A stretch of 64,000 nt of DNA from Amborella trichopoda. Lineage: Eukaryota > Streptophyta > Magnoliopsida > Amborellales > Amborellaceae. The stretch is taken from positions 1,381,253-1,445,252 of the forward strand of contig NW_006500353.1 of assembly GCF_000471905.2 (NCBI RefSeq). The letters run 5' to 3'. The notes under the pieces are model-generated. The model was not told the DNA's origin. It did not search any database and worked only from the letters and a program-made list of their open reading frames with translations. Positions 46,065 through 58,413 of the stretch are shown in pieces. The stretch's first letter is position 1; every line of letters starts with the position of its first letter. A program made the translations under genes and the position numbers.

Positions 46065-46770
46065 AGTTATCAAAATCATACCGAATTAGTGGTCTGATCA
46101 GGTCCGACCTGTACTTGGGTCGGTCTAACATGAGCATTAAACTGGTATTTCTTAAAAACTGGTGGTTAAACTGTTTGACCACCGGTTTTTCCGGTTCTGA
46201 TGGATGAATTGGCCCAATCTTCCCCCCACCTCTCCTGATATTCTTTGATTTGATTTTTTTATTTTGATTGTACATGACATTTTATTTGCAAAATCTTTAA
46301 TCCAAAAGACCTCAAGATTTTGGCCAAAATCATTACCCTAAAAGGTTAAAATGAAAATCCTTTTTTTTTTTGCACTTTTTAGTTTTATTTTAAAAAAAAA
46401 TTTACTCTCATTCCACTTGTCATTCTGTCTTTAATGGGGACAAAGGTGCACTTGGTTCTTCTTCATTGACGCATTTCAACTTTATGAATAAGGATGTCAC
46501 AAGATTTATTAATTTTGATATAATTGGCTAAATTTTAAAACCCTCCTGTTTTTTTCACAAGTTAGATTTTTTTTACAACAATTTATGAAAAAATATCTTA
46601 TTTTTAATTGAGTTTTCAATGGTGTTGCCTAATGCTTATCTTATTTTTAATTAAATTTTAAAAAATTAATCAATTTTTTAATTATTTACATATATAAAAA
46701 AGGTCTGACCGGTTTTAAGTGGACCAGTCCCTTTGCCTATTCGAGCACTAATCTGATCCTGATAACACGG
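46065..46770. mobile_element. MULE-like non-autonomous element with 11 bp target duplication
   Basis: GTTGAGAACAT is found exactly at 46054-46064 and again at 46771-46781. Between them the ends are inverted copies: AGTTATCAAAATCATACC, and reversed from the right, GTGTTATCAGGATCAG. The interior has CCGGTTTTTCCGG motifs and AT-rich, non-coding DNA. A target duplication of 9-11 bp points to Mutator-like elements. Length about 706 bp. Confidence 0.75.
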
Positions 46771-46781
46771 GTTGAGAACAT

Positions 46782-47342
46782 GTATAACTGAGATTCAATG
46801 CAGCCGATACTTTTTCATGCCACAAATATTGCATTTATGTAATCTTCTCTATGTGCATGAAAGTAAAGAATATGTTAATGGATATATGAAAACTTATCAA
46901 TATACCCACCAGTGATGTACTATTCAACATTTTACATAGTTGCCTCAATTTCAACTCATAATCACAAGTGTTTTGATAGGTATTTTAAAAGTGAATCAAA
47001 TCATCTTTTGATAGGTATTTTAAAAGTGAATCAAATCTATAGGTAAAATGTTAAATAGTTCATCTCTTATAGGCATTTTGAGAAATTGCCGACTTGAACT
47101 ATCTCTAAGCTTTGCGTGCACGGGTGATGAACTAATTTTATAGAATCACGTGCAAAGGGAAATCTAAGTCAAAAGAATCTTCACTGACATAACATTTTAT
47201 AGCCTTGCAAAGACTAGTGCAGCGTGGTGTAAAAATATATACTCACATGCCCGCTAGCAGCAAACCAAAGGAGCATGAATTGACAAGATATGGGCATGAT
47301 CCATATGTAAGAGGCAGTTGAACATATACCTAGTTAAACAAG
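46782..47342. other. no gene; small direct repeat
   Basis: TTTTGATAGGTATTTTAAAA with the following GTGAATCAAATC is repeated in tandem (about 46972-47035). Nothing else was recognised. Confidence 0.4.
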
Positions 47343-49668
47343 TGTGTTGATATTTTGAATTTAAATTCAAAATGTCTAACTGCTCAAAACATGGGTTGTG
47401 TAATGATCATAGGTCATATGAGATATGCTGAACTTGGGTAGGCATTAACCATTGTATAATGACTATGCATAGTTGAATTGGTATGATTAAAAATAATTAC
47501 TTTGTTGTGGGCTAAGTAGACCTTTAACCTCATAACGAGCAATGTAGGAACGCAGGTGGGCAGTACTGGTGGTGTATGTCTCAATAGCCATGTGGAGGAG
47601 GTTGAGTACGCAGGTGCATACTTGGTGCTATATAAATCCCTTACCCGAACCTTTTAGGGCATTTGTGTTTATATGGTGAATAAGGATGGAATGCCACCTT
47701 TTGCCTACACCTCGTGTGTGCTTCATGTGTTTGCTGCAATTGTTGTTTAGGCTTTTGAAAGGTTGGCCCTGCCTTATTTCGGTTCATGTTTGTCTCAATC
47801 TTAGTTGTTTGGTCGAAAACTAGGACTAAGAATGGGTTGGATCAGGTCCGGATCCGAATTTGTATTCGAAAAATATACATGGGATTCTCATGCAAATCCG
47901 ATCAGATTCATAATATTTGGATGTGGATTTGGATCGAAGTTGTATACATGGGATCCGGATCTAGATCTGGTTCTGACCAGATGCAAAAAACTATTTCGTA
48001 TATTATTTTGTATCTATAAAATAATATATGACAAAAAAATGTTAAATAACATATATGCATATATGTAGAATAATATATAACAACTAGCTCGAATCCGAAT
48101 CGGATCCACATGTACTCAGATCCGATCTCAATTACTATTTGGATCCGGATCCAACCTATCAAATCCAAATATTGGATTCATACCTGGATCCAAAATTCGG
48201 GTTTCGGATCAAAACAACCAAGTAAATTCTCAACCCTAGTGATAACTGGTAACATAGCGTTGTTTGGTGACCGTATCTGGTGGTGGTCGAATGAAAATGG
48301 GAACGGGCTAGTCACCTTCAGGAGCCAATTGGAGCAATTCATGATCTAAGGGGTCCAAGATGGTGGATTGGCACACAACTTCCTCGTTTTGGAGGCTCGG
48401 TTGGTTCCTTGGAGGCTAACATGGAGGAGCGATGTGGCATCTGTAATGCTTGTATGGAAGAGCTCCTAGACAACCTAAAATTCAAGGTAAGTGCGTAGCC
48501 CTGGAAGAAGGCATGGACATTTTCAATAAGGCCTCTTGTAATAAGCAGCTTAGACTCTCGTAACTTGAGGGTATTGGACCCAGGATGTTCAGAGGCATGA
48601 AGGACTCCATGAAAAAATTCCTACAGGAAACTATGCAGTACAGTGACATCGTTCTTTCATGCCCGTGAGGAAGATCGAGTTGGCATTTGCACTATGTACG
48701 GCATCGCATCAAAGAGATGAAACTATGGTGGAGGATGTGGATCGAGGACTTCAAGCCCAAACGTGACCGCTTGGGAGGTCTTGAAACAAAAGATGAAAGA
48801 TATGTTCTTGCCAGATAGGTATTGTGGCCTAGATGGCTCATGAGGATTTGCGAAAGCTTCGGCAAACAAGCTGGGTGAGGGAGTATGTGAAGAGTTTGCA
48901 TCTCTCATTTGTGGACCGTGACCGAAGAGGATCAAAACGTTTACTTTGGGCTACAAGGTTGAGCCTATGCTGAGTTGAAAGTAAATGTGTGAAGGTTAAT
49001 GCAGCTTAGGACGTGCATGCACATGTAGGCTAGTAAACGACCCTTGGTGCAAGGCCTTGGGCAAATGATGCTAATGGATGATTAGGTGGGACTTGGTACA
49101 CCATTGAGACCAACTCGTTGAGGCTTAAGTGGTTTAACTATGGTCAGCACGACTTGAAGGATATGAGTATGGTCCATGTGCAAGAGTGGCTTACTATGCC
49201 TTGGTTGGGATGGTATATTGACCCCAACGGTCAAGTGTGCAAATTCAAATTCACATTATCCATATGAGAGAGTGAGTAAACTTAGGCGGGCATTAACAAT
49301 CGTGTAACGATTATGCAGTTTTGAATTGGGATACATGAACCATGTACACATGTGACGTGAGTAAACAGACCCTTAACTCCCCCTAAATGAACTAATCACA
49401 CAATTATTGATGGTGGACATGGGCTAGTGCCATAGCCACATCAGATGGTGGGTAGTAACTGTGGTGCAAGCCTTATTAGCCATGTCAATAGGATGAACAT
49501 GTGAGTGCACTCGGGGCTATATGAGTCCCTTGAACCTTTGAAGGCCATCAGTGACATTACATTTCCTAGTGTATATTGTATAAGAGCGGGTTGTGATGCT
49601 AATTTGTACACATATTTCGTATTTATTTGCAACATTCCTCTTGTGAGAAGGTTAACCTTGCCTTAATG
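47343..49668 (+). mobile_element. old Gypsy-type LTR element (fossil)
   Basis: Two diverged direct repeats of about 0.44 kb, at roughly 47343-47785 and 49236-49668, share blocks in the same order: GCATTAACCATTGTATAA/GCATTAACAATCGTGTAA, a TAGCCATGT block, GGTGCTATATAAATCCCTT/GGGCTATATGAGTCCCTT, and a common end near CCTTGCCTTA. These are LTRs. Between them lies a Ty3/Gypsy gag-like stretch (about 48680-48980, + strand), recognisable by its order of motifs. A MITE has inserted near the start of the interior. LTR divergence is high by eye, so the element is old and is broken many times. Confidence 0.65.
47820..48239. mobile_element. MITE family G inside the Gypsy fossil
   Basis: Starts CTAGGACTAAGAATGGGTTG and ends, reversed, CTAGGGTTGAGAATTTACTTG. 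The interior is built of GGATCCGGATC-type palindromes in both halves around an AT-rich middle. Non-coding, about 420 bp. It sits just after the left LTR of the Gypsy fossil. Confidence 0.6.
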
Positions 49669-49696
49669 AGGGTTTTCTTGTGAGAAGGTTAACCAA

Positions 49697-49866
49697 CCTT
49701 TTTTCTGTTCGAGGAAAACTTAAAAGATGAAAGCCATAACGTATGATTGAGGTATGTGGATTGTTACCACCATGTCCCGACCCTTTTTTCTGTTCGAGAA
49801 AAATTTAAAAGATGAAAGCCACAACGTACAATTGAAGTATGTGGGTTGTTACCATCGTGTCCCACC
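49697..49866 (+). repeat. 85 bp tandem duplication
   Basis: Two copies starting CCTTTTTTCTGTTCGAG (49697 and 49782) share GATGAAAGCCA-AACGTA and TTGTTACCA blocks, with about a tenth of positions differing. It lies just right of the Gypsy fossil. Confidence 0.75.
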
Positions 49867-49869
49867 ATC

Positions 49870-50470
49870 GTCAGAAATCATTTTTAGAAGATTTTTCAAA
49901 TAATGGAAATTAGAAGATTTTTCAAATAATGGGAAGTCCAAGGCATATATGCTACATAAAACATAAAATTCCACTTAAGTCCCTCAAGGTCATGGACCCT
50001 CGTGTGCATTCCAAACTTTGTGAGAACTCTCAGGTGTCTAAGAAATGCGAGTATGTCATGATCCCGCGGGAGCATATAATGTCAATTTTCAAACTTTTCA
50101 ATCTTAAATTTGAGACTCAATTCTAAAATCTAAGAAAAAATCACTATATAAATATTTTTAAATAGTAGAATTATAGTTTTCAACACTAGATGGTGCCTTC
50201 AAAAAATTGGACAGTATGTGTTCAACCTTGAGATTTTCTTTTTTAAGATCATAAAATCTATGATTTGTAACTTGGGTTTTACTAAACACTTTACTCCGGC
50301 AGGAGCACACCCGAGAAAGATATTTTTTGTCATTTCAAGGGGAAGTCCACACTCCACACACATCTATTTTGTTTCCCGCGTTCTTTGCGTCTGTGATTCT
50401 GTGTTCTTATCACCACATACACCGGAGAAAGAAGAGCGAGAGAGAGGTTTTCTTGTGAGAGAGAGGAGAG
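49870..50470 (+). promoter_or_regulatory. upstream region of the RimP-like gene
   Basis: Ordinary AT-rich DNA turning into a GA-rich leader (about 50425-50476, GAGAGAGAGG). No clear TATA box is singled out. Transcription probably starts between about 50300 and 50470; this is inferred from the GA-rich leader and the downstream exon. Confidence 0.35.
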
Positions 50471-50476
50471 AGAGAG

Positions 50477-50569
50477 ATGGAAATTGGTATGGGTCACTTG
50501 GGTACCTTTAGAAGCTCCGGCTTCATGAGACCTATGTCCTGCAACTGCAACTTCCTTGCTTCAGCATAA
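50477..50569 (+). CDS. upstream ORF, near-copy of the RimP-like N-terminus
   Basis: An ATG-to-TAA frame of 30 codons reads MEIGMGHLGTFRSSGFMRP, then MSCNCNFLASA. The main RimP-like frame, 163 bp downstream, starts MEIGMGHMGTLRSSILVRP, then VPCNCKFLAMA. Nucleotide similarity covers about 95 bp and both copies follow GA-repeat DNA, so this is a tandem duplication of the beginning of exon 1. The offset is not a multiple of three and the copy ends at TAA. If on the transcript it would act as an upstream ORF; translation is not shown. Confidence 0.65.
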   Translation: MEIGMGHLGTFRSSGFMRPMSCNCNFLASA

Positions 50570-50639
50570 TCATCACCAGACAGAGAGAGATAGAGAGAGA
50601 GAGAGAGAGTGTGTGTGTGTGTGTTTCTGATTTCGTGCA

Positions 50640-50917
50640 ATGGAAATAGGGATGGGCCACATGGGGACTTTGAGAAGTTCCATCTTAGTGAGACCTGTGC
50701 CCTGTAACTGCAAGTTCCTTGCTATGGCATCTTCAACTTCTTTCTCGTCAATGCTTCACGCATGTCCACCTTCCATTCATTATTCCTGTCGCCGATTGAG
50801 CTCTCTTATAATACACGCTCGGAAGAAGAACATACACATAGATCCTTCCCTCGAAAAAACTGCATTTGATGAAGAAGAAGAAGTTGAACCTGAAGAAGAA
50901 TTTGATGATGGTATGCC

Positions 50918-50956
<39 letters not shown>

Positions 50957-53900
50957 AAATGTTGGATGAGATATAAAAGAGTATGTATCAGATATCATGT
51001 AATCCTAGTGTTTTTTATTTGATTTTGGAGGATCTGGGAAGGCTGAATAAATCTCTAGACGTTATGGATGTGTTGCAATTGGCTGGGAATGCTACAATGT
51101 TTATAATCACAAGCAGGTCTCGAGTAGAAAAAGGTGGGGTAGGGCATGTATGAGTGTGAGAACGAGATGCCTTCCAAATGTATGATGGAGATAGTACTAG
51201 GGTCTGAAATCGAATTCGTATACATGTATCAGAGAGAGAGCGAAAAGATGAGCTTCAAGTGTTCGAAGAGGAAGAAGATGGAGACATGTTGAGGCCAGGG
51301 CAGGTCAAGGCAACCACCTCAGCCAAGGCACAAGGTGGGCCTTGGCCACCTAGCTGGATGCCTAGAGACACCTCTGCTCTAGATGATACCCCTAGGGCAT
51401 TGGCCCGTCTCAGGCCGCTCCTCCTAGGTGCTGATACGGTTTCATATTGTCAACAAGCACTGTTCTGTATATTCTATCAATAAACACAACATGCTTGCAT
51501 TTGATGATCAAAGCAGAGTTGAATGAACTGATGGTTATTGCCTAAGGTGATTCATTAAGGTGGATGATTGTGTCTTCCAAAATTTTGATTATTTATCATG
51601 CTGCAAGTTTTTCTAGTACATATTCAATCATATATAATTTGATCGTATTTGTTTGGTGATTATCCTAAGCTCTTGATATGCACGATTGCACAGTCTCAGT
51701 GTTAAACATGCTATACCAAGATTGATTGGATCCATCTATCTCGTGTTTTTCTTTTAATATTTTTTTAGTGATGTATGGATGTTGTTATGAAAGAAATCAT
51801 TATGAGGGCTGTGTCAGCATCCAAGTTGGGTTTCAGTATTAGCTACAACCAGTTAATCTGAAAAGCATTGTGTGTTTTATTGAAGAGAATTCTGAGTCAG
51901 AATATCTCTTGCAATAGCAGTTGTATGATATCCTAGTTCAATCATGTCAAACCAATAAATGATGAATATAAGTAATATTACCCAGGAAACAAATGTAACC
52001 TATTCAATCTCGGAGAATCCTGTTATGATCTCCACACAATGTACTAACGACTCACCTTTGTTGAGAAATTCTTCTGATTTTTAGTTATGTCACATATTGG
52101 TTGCAGTTAGTGTTTGAAATATTCTTGCATCTTTGGAAGGTTCTTGAATTTCAAAATAGTACTTTTTTTCCCTATTGCGCTTAAATAAAATTTATGTTAC
52201 TGGGACTCGAATTTGAGTCTCTTGGATGAGAGCCAACTATCATAATCATCTAGATTACAAAGGATTGTTTCCTTTATTTTGGCATCCCCTGTGTGGTTCG
52301 TTTCCAGTATAGGAGAGACCTTGCCTCCACCAGCCTTAAGTCAATCAATAGTGACTTCATATGGAAAAATAATATAGAGAAGCTCTATATTGAGAGAGAG
52401 CTCGAGTGCGAGTCCATTTATTTTTTCCCTCTGACAACTCCTCCGAGTGAGGAGTTACTTATTGGAATAGTCATTATATGCAACTCTAAGGACCGTATAT
52501 GTGGTGAATATTTTCTCTGTTGTTCCTATCTGTCATTATATGCAACTCTAAGGAACGTATATGTGGTGAATATTTTATCTTTGTTGTTCCTATCTAATGA
52601 GACTTCTTATGTGATCTATTATCTAGCTTCACTGCTCACCAGTATTCTTATAATGCCATTTTTTAACACTGTTTGATCTATACCTTGTTTGAACTTTTAG
52701 ATTATTGTTTAGGCATTATTTTTATGCTGTAGGAATGAATTATCAATGTGCTAAGAGGCAAAGATGATTTTTTAGTTGTTCTAGGCAAATGGTTTTGTGG
52801 TTTCTTGTGTGAAGATTTTCTTTACTATAGTGAAAATGTTAATTTTTGGGCGCGATATAGGAATTATGATGGATGAAGATGATTACTTTGAAGATGAATT
52901 CGAGGATCCTGAGCCCGTTGTAAGTTATCTTGTCTAACATTGCCAATTGTCAATGATTCCTTGCCTTTTATTCGGAGGGATCTAGAGGTTGGTTGCATCA
53001 TGTTTGTTCTACTGGACCTGCTTGAGACTCGAGGCTCTTGATCTGCCTAACAGGCTAAGCAAGTGCCTAGATGCCACAATGCTTTTTTCTTCTTAGTTTC
53101 TGCACATTTCCTTTCCAATATGATTGATATGGAAATTCCTATGCTTCCTTTTTTCCTTTTTTTGACAAGTCCAATAGTTCTAATAGTTTCTTTAGCTACG
53201 ATTCAATTGGTTTTGACTCAGAAAGCCTTTAGAATGCCTCTTGCTTCACAAAGCGCAGGTTCTCATCAAGACTCTACTTTATTTTTCTTTTCTCAAGGAC
53301 GGAGATGGAGGAGGAGGTGGTGGCATTGTGCTTGCTGGTACATGGTGGGAAAGGAAAGCATTGGATATTGCACAAAATGTTGTTGCCTCCTTTAATGGTG
53401 ATTTTAAAATATATTCATTCCAGGCATCTTTAAATGACACCATCCGAATTCGCATTGAGAAACTATCTAATAAGTAAGTATTGATTACTATTGGAACTGG
53501 AGTGATATTTTCTATCGCATCGTAAAATTCAGCCTTGAGAACCATTTATATCCTGCATGATAGCAACTTTATGTCACAATCCAAGTAAGTTTTGTGGCAT
53601 GGTATATGAAATAAAGCAGAATATTAGAAACATTGTTAATCGAAATTTGTCCAGAAAAGTAGTTGTGATCAAAAGTTGCTCAATAGTGTTTATATTTTGG
53701 TATCTTACAAGAATGTAGACATAAAAGGCATGATATACACTTTCTTCAAATAAGCACAACTGTAGTGCACTTACCAATAATTTCGATAAATGGGAGAGAA
53801 ATAATTGAATATTCATTAGTTTCTACCTAGTTCTGTCTCCTGGAAATTATTTGGAGATTCCCTCACCATTCATTTGAAACCTTTTCTCAACATCCTAATT

Positions 53901-56856
53901 TTTAGCTTCCAGTGTAATTATACCAGTAGCTCGTTGCAAGACAGCGATTCTACCTGAAGGGATCTCTTCCCATATGATGAATACTCAAATCTGTTAAAGT
54001 GTTCCAGCTTTTCCCCAATATTACTATATTTGTGAGCCTTCTGTCAGAGCTTGCTCTATTCCAAATATCTAGTTCCCAATTAGCTTATAGATTTATTTAT
54101 GTTTTCTTATAATTTTGTTCTTGTCCTATCCTTGGGAGATGGTTCCATGTTTCCCTTTCATCCCCATCTAGCATTTTGACATTCATCTGCTGTAGTTTCC
54201 ATTTCATATTAACTACCAATGAGAGAACTATACTAATGATACCCGTTTCATAGTTGCACTGCATATTTCTTTATTCTTGGCAAATTGTTAATGGAAACAC
54301 TCACAACCAGATGGATTTTATGTATTTATGTATCTTTCAACAGTATTATCAGTACAGTACTTTCTATATCTGCTTAAAAGCTACAAAATTTTCATTAATA
54401 TGCATTGGAATGAGATTCCTTATGTTATTTGATACCTGTTTCATAGTTGCACTGGATATTTCTTTATTCTTGCCAAATTTTTAATGGAAACACTCATCCA
54501 GTTTTATGTATTTATGTGTCTTTCAACAGTATTATCTGCACATTACTTTCTATATCTGCTTAAAAGCTACAAAGTTTTCATTAATATGCCTTGGAATGAG
54601 ATTCCTTATGTTGTTTCCAACAAGTACCACATTTTCCTCATGTATTGCTTGTATCTAATGTCTGATGGTTATCATCCATAGCATAATAAGTTCCAATGTT
54701 GCCAATATACTTGTTTATTTTCATAATAGTTCTATATTTCAAATTATCGCATGTATAAATGTCATTAGAAGAATATGTTTGTACCATATGCCTAAGCCTT
54801 ACCCATATCTTGCCAAGATGCTTGCATGATCTGATTTCCTATGTTGAGGTGGACATGATGTTCATTTAGACCGATGATAGCGAGTGGAGAGCAAAGGACG
54901 ATCTTTTAATCCAATATGGCATTACCATGTTTGTTATGACGGAAATATTCTTTTATTCAAATAGGTTTTTGCGATCTCTATCATCATCCTCGTAACCTTT
55001 TCCCAACTATTTGGAGTCGGCTACACGATACTGGTCCGCCATTCTACTCTATCAAGGGCCATACCCTCAGTGAGACCATAAGTCCCCAAATTTTTTTTCA
55101 CTACTTCCAACCATATCATTTTGGGCTTACCCTTTACGCTTTTTGAGCCTTCCACTTGAACTATCACCTCTTAACAAGTGTTGTACTGGGTCTACATTGT
55201 ACATGGCCAACCCACTTAAGTCTATTTTCTCTCATCTTATCGTTTATTGGTGTCACAGCTAAATTCTTTCGAATGTATTCATTTCGAATTCTATCCCTTT
55301 TTGTCTTGCCACTCATGCATCTCAACATCATCATCTTAGCTGTACTCGTTTTATGGGTATGTTGCTCCTTGACTGCCCAATATTTTGTCCCATAAAGTAA
55401 AGCTGGTCTCACAGCTGTCTTATAGAACTTGTTCATCAGCTTTATTGGTATGCAGAGATCACATAAAACTCATGTTACACATCTCTACTTCGCCCACCCA
55501 ACTCAAATTCGATGTGCGACATCTTCTTCAATCTCTCAATTTTCTACGACCTCTATGCACTACTTAAATACTTGGAACTAAGCTTTGAAACAAATTCAGG
55601 CAAAGCAACTTTTGGTTTGGAGAATGTGGATATAGTAGAAGGCATCCAAGGAGGTCCTTATTGTGGTATCGATTACACTACCAAGCTTAAGTTATAATAA
55701 CTGAAAAGACTATATGCTTTCATGGGAGAAAATGTAAGGTTGATCTTGGTGAAACCCTAGCTAGGAGTATTTTTGGGACTCCAAATTTCGGTGATGTGAT
55801 CTACTCAATCAAGTGACCAACCTAAAAAGAGAAAAAACTCCTACACCCTAGAACTGTATGAAAAAAATTACACCCTAGGATTGCTTCCATCCATTTTTTG
55901 GACAGCCAGATCTTGCTGTTTAGGCCCTTAAAGAAAAATAGAAAAAAAAGATTAAATACTTTATCTAACAGTTAACTTTATCAAAAAAAAAAAAAAGATT
56001 AAATACTTATCTGATGATTCTAATTTCTAAAGTTGACACAATTTTTCAGATCAAGAAAATCTTCCTAACGTTTGTCCAAGGGAGTAAATGTAAACTTTGC
56101 CCCCCACGAAGCATAGTATCTGCGCCCATTTAAGAATGACTGAATTGGACATAATCAAGGGCCCCTTAATCAAGTGGATGATGCCCAGAGATTGAGTAGT
56201 CTTTCCGTTGTGTCCTATTGGAAGGGAAGCAAAAAGTTGTTTCTTCTTCTTTGAAGGTTTAAAGATCTTGAAGTGATCATGGTATTTATCTCCATTTGAA
56301 AAGGGCAACTATATCCAAACAGATTCCATGGAAGAACACAGAATAGAGAGCAATGCTGGTCTGTAAATACATTTCTTGGTATTTATACAAGAAAAAGGAT
56401 AAGGGCTAAATTATACCCTAGTTTAAACTTTGAAATGCATGATACAAGTGTGCCTCTGAATTGGTAAGTTTATTTGTTACATTGTAGACTTGTAGAAGGA
56501 GGAACATGGTACATTTCTGAAACATATTCGGAAAAAATGTACATACGTTTTCACAGTTAGATTTTTCTTTAAGTCGATGCTTATGGATCCAAATCCAAAG
56601 ATCTAAATTGAGGGGCTTTCTTTGAGGTGGATGCATGGTAAGCGTGTCTTAGGATTAAACATTGATTGCAGATGACTCTGGCACCTTTTAACAACTTGTT
56701 CGCTATAACGGTTTCGAAAAAATTAAACCAGATGACATTTTCTACAGGTACGGTTCACCTAGTATGGGCGACATTGGAATTTTCTCCATGGCCTATAGAG
56801 AACGCTTGGATGAAGCTGAGCATGCTGGAGCTGTGCCGGAGAGTTTATCCTTAGAG
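50640..56856 (+). CDS. RimP-like (UPF0090/DUF150) plastid protein, 5' four exons
   Basis: Exons: 50640-50910, 52861-52919, 53298-53473 and 56748-56856, all with GT-AG borders and matching phases (1, 0, 2, 0). The N-terminus is Ser/Cys/Arg-rich with few acids up to about residue 60, like a plastid transit peptide, followed by an acidic linker (FDEEEEVEPEEEF, MMDEDDYFEDEFEDPEP). Then come GTWWERKALDIAQNVV, FKIYSFQASLNDTIRIRIEK and YGSPSMGDIGIFSMAYRERL, which match plant RimP-like proteins. Bacterial RimP matures the 30S ribosomal subunit, so a plastid role is inferred. The protein stops at SLSLE; the expected continuation (VSSPGVERVV-type) was not found to the right edge, so the gene is incomplete here. 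Intron 3 carries a LINE fragment and family J MITE. Confidence 0.82.
50911..52860 (+). other. RimP-like intron 1
   Basis: Opens GTATGC, followed after about 10 bp by a CT microsatellite (about 50922-50951), and ends GCGATATAG. It holds a short tandem duplication of 62 bp (52471 and 52533 starts). No other gene was recognised. Confidence 0.7.
52471..52594 (+). repeat. 62 bp tandem duplication in RimP-like intron 1
   Basis: Two copies beginning TCATTATATGCAACTCTAAG, with GTATATGTGGTGAATATTTT and a TGTTCCTATCT end. They differ at only a few positions and by a short insertion. Confidence 0.8.
54238..54623 (+). repeat. 193 bp tandem duplication in RimP-like intron 3
   Basis: Two direct copies start at 54238 (GATACCCGTTTCATAG) and 54431 (GATACCTGTTTCATAG). 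They share CTTTCAACAGTATTATC and GAATGAGATTCCTTATGTT, with about a tenth of positions differing and small indels. Confidence 0.8.
54990..55600 (-). mobile_element. truncated LINE fragment (3' part)
   Basis: The minus-strand frame 55436-55164 reads KFYKTAVRPALLYGTKYWAV, then KTSTAKMMMLRCMSGKTKRD, IRNEYIRKNLAVTPINDK and LKWVGHVQCRP. This is the typical C-terminal part of a plant LINE ORF2. The 3' side (low coordinates) includes a worn end with SRLQIVGKRL-like reading. It is truncated at its 5' end as LINE copies usually are. It sits antisense in intron 3 of the RimP-like gene. Confidence 0.85.
55709..56120. mobile_element. MITE family J, copy 2
   Basis: Shares with 29480-29873 the AAACCCTAGCTAGGAGTA block, a GGACTCCAAATTT block and the right-arm AAGGGAGTAAATGTAAACTT. 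Inverted ends are CTATATGCTTTCATGGG, and reversed from the right, ATACTATGCTTCGTGGG. Confidence 0.55.
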
Positions 56857-58413
56857 GTGGGAAATTTTTTTATTTCAGCCTCTTTCATATTTTATGTTTT
56901 CATTTGAGGTATGGTTTCTTTGTTTCTTTATTGTTCAGCATCTGCATATTGTGAAAGAAGAGATGGAAAGAGACTTATTATTGTTGCCATTTTTTTTGTT
57001 ACATCTCATTATAAGTGTGAGCTATCTTAATGGTAGTTATGTTAAATGAAAGCTATATTCCCTATCAGTGTTTCTCTTAATGATGTTATTCTTGATTCTT
57101 CTTACAATTTTAATGGCATCAAAGCTATCAATAAACCAAATATTGGATTTTTATTTTTTTAGCCAATGGTTTTGAAGCAACCTTCCTCTTCACTTCTGTG
57201 GTAGGTCTCTTCTTAATTTTATGCTACATCTTTTTATATGTGCCCGATGAAATGCTCTGTCTCTCTCTCTCAAAATTTCTTTCATGTCTCTCACAAGCAC
57301 TCCTCTCTTTTATGAGATCCCTCATTATTTCATGTAGCTTAATCTCTTACTTCATTTTCATGTCTCCATTGACCCTGTATCTTCTCCAGTCACCTTATTT
57401 TCATTTTAAAGGAAACCTCAAAGAACTCAACTGAGAAACTCTGAAGGCTACCCTTTGGAGCCTGCTACTCTAGTACATAAATCTTCAACATTAAACCCTA
57501 CGTCTTAAGAAAAAATAAAATTAGACCCTTATGTTGATACTCATCCCTAAATCTTATCCTTCTATTTGTAGATTGTCCATCTTCCAAGAGTTTTCCCTAC
57601 TCTTCTAAAATTTTTCTTCTCCACTCATGAACTCATCTGAGCTCAACCCTCTTAACCTGATGCTCTTGGGTAGCAATAACGTGAATTATGGGCTCATAAT
57701 CTGAGTCACTGCCCACATTCAAAGCAATAGTGGCATCTTAAATGTTCAAATCATTTGTGAGTGGTTTTCTCAGAACTTTCTTCATCCATGTAGCTTTCAA
57801 AGCCTTTGCTACAGAGAGGGCCTTTACGCATCAGGATCAAGTCGATGTTGCTTTCTTTGGGACCAAGGTTGGTTGGCCATTTCTCACCTTATATGTGAAG
57901 GCCAAGGATCTCATCATGCATGTGTGGCCTCAGCAAGTACAATCAATGCTTATCGGATTCCCTTTGGAGCGCTCTTCATTTTGGTCAGGAAAGGGAAACA
58001 CTTCTGTTTCTCAGCCAATTCAGGGGAACTAGAAAAACTTTCAAAATACTTTTTAAGACTGTGAACATGTCAGGCATGTTATGAGTTTTTAAACAATTTG
58101 GCATATTTACCATATTTTTAAGTGTATGGGGCATATTTCCCAAGTTTTCACCAAAATTTCCTTAAAAGTTTTGGGGTGGATTTTCTTTGCTTTGGTTTAA
58201 TGGCTCAAGTCAAGAGTTCAACTAAAGCGAAGCAAATCTGGTAACACTAACTACAAGGATCGGTTCCCTTTGATAAAGAGGTGTTTTTATCTTTTTGCCT
58301 AGATATGTATCAGTCTCCATGTAGTGAAAATTTGCAAGCCCCCTTCCCCCCTTTTTTTTTTTTGTATCACCCCCAAATCCCTTGTCCAAATCATATTACT
58401 CACACACGTGTGG
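56857..58413 (+). other. RimP-like intron 4 (start), no further exon seen
   Basis: Opens GTGGGAAATT after TTAGAG. AT-rich; short open frames only. I searched for an exon coding the expected SSPGVERVV-type sequence and did not see one from here to the right edge. Confidence 0.5.

Noticed and set aside
45727-46089. 120-codon open frame on the + strand
   Set aside because: The start looks protein-like, but the end lies in a MULE-like element and no family is recognised; not called as a gene.
52190-52240. GACTCGAATTTGAGTC palindrome, possible tRNA B box or SINE
   Set aside because: No A box, tail or target duplication was found around it.
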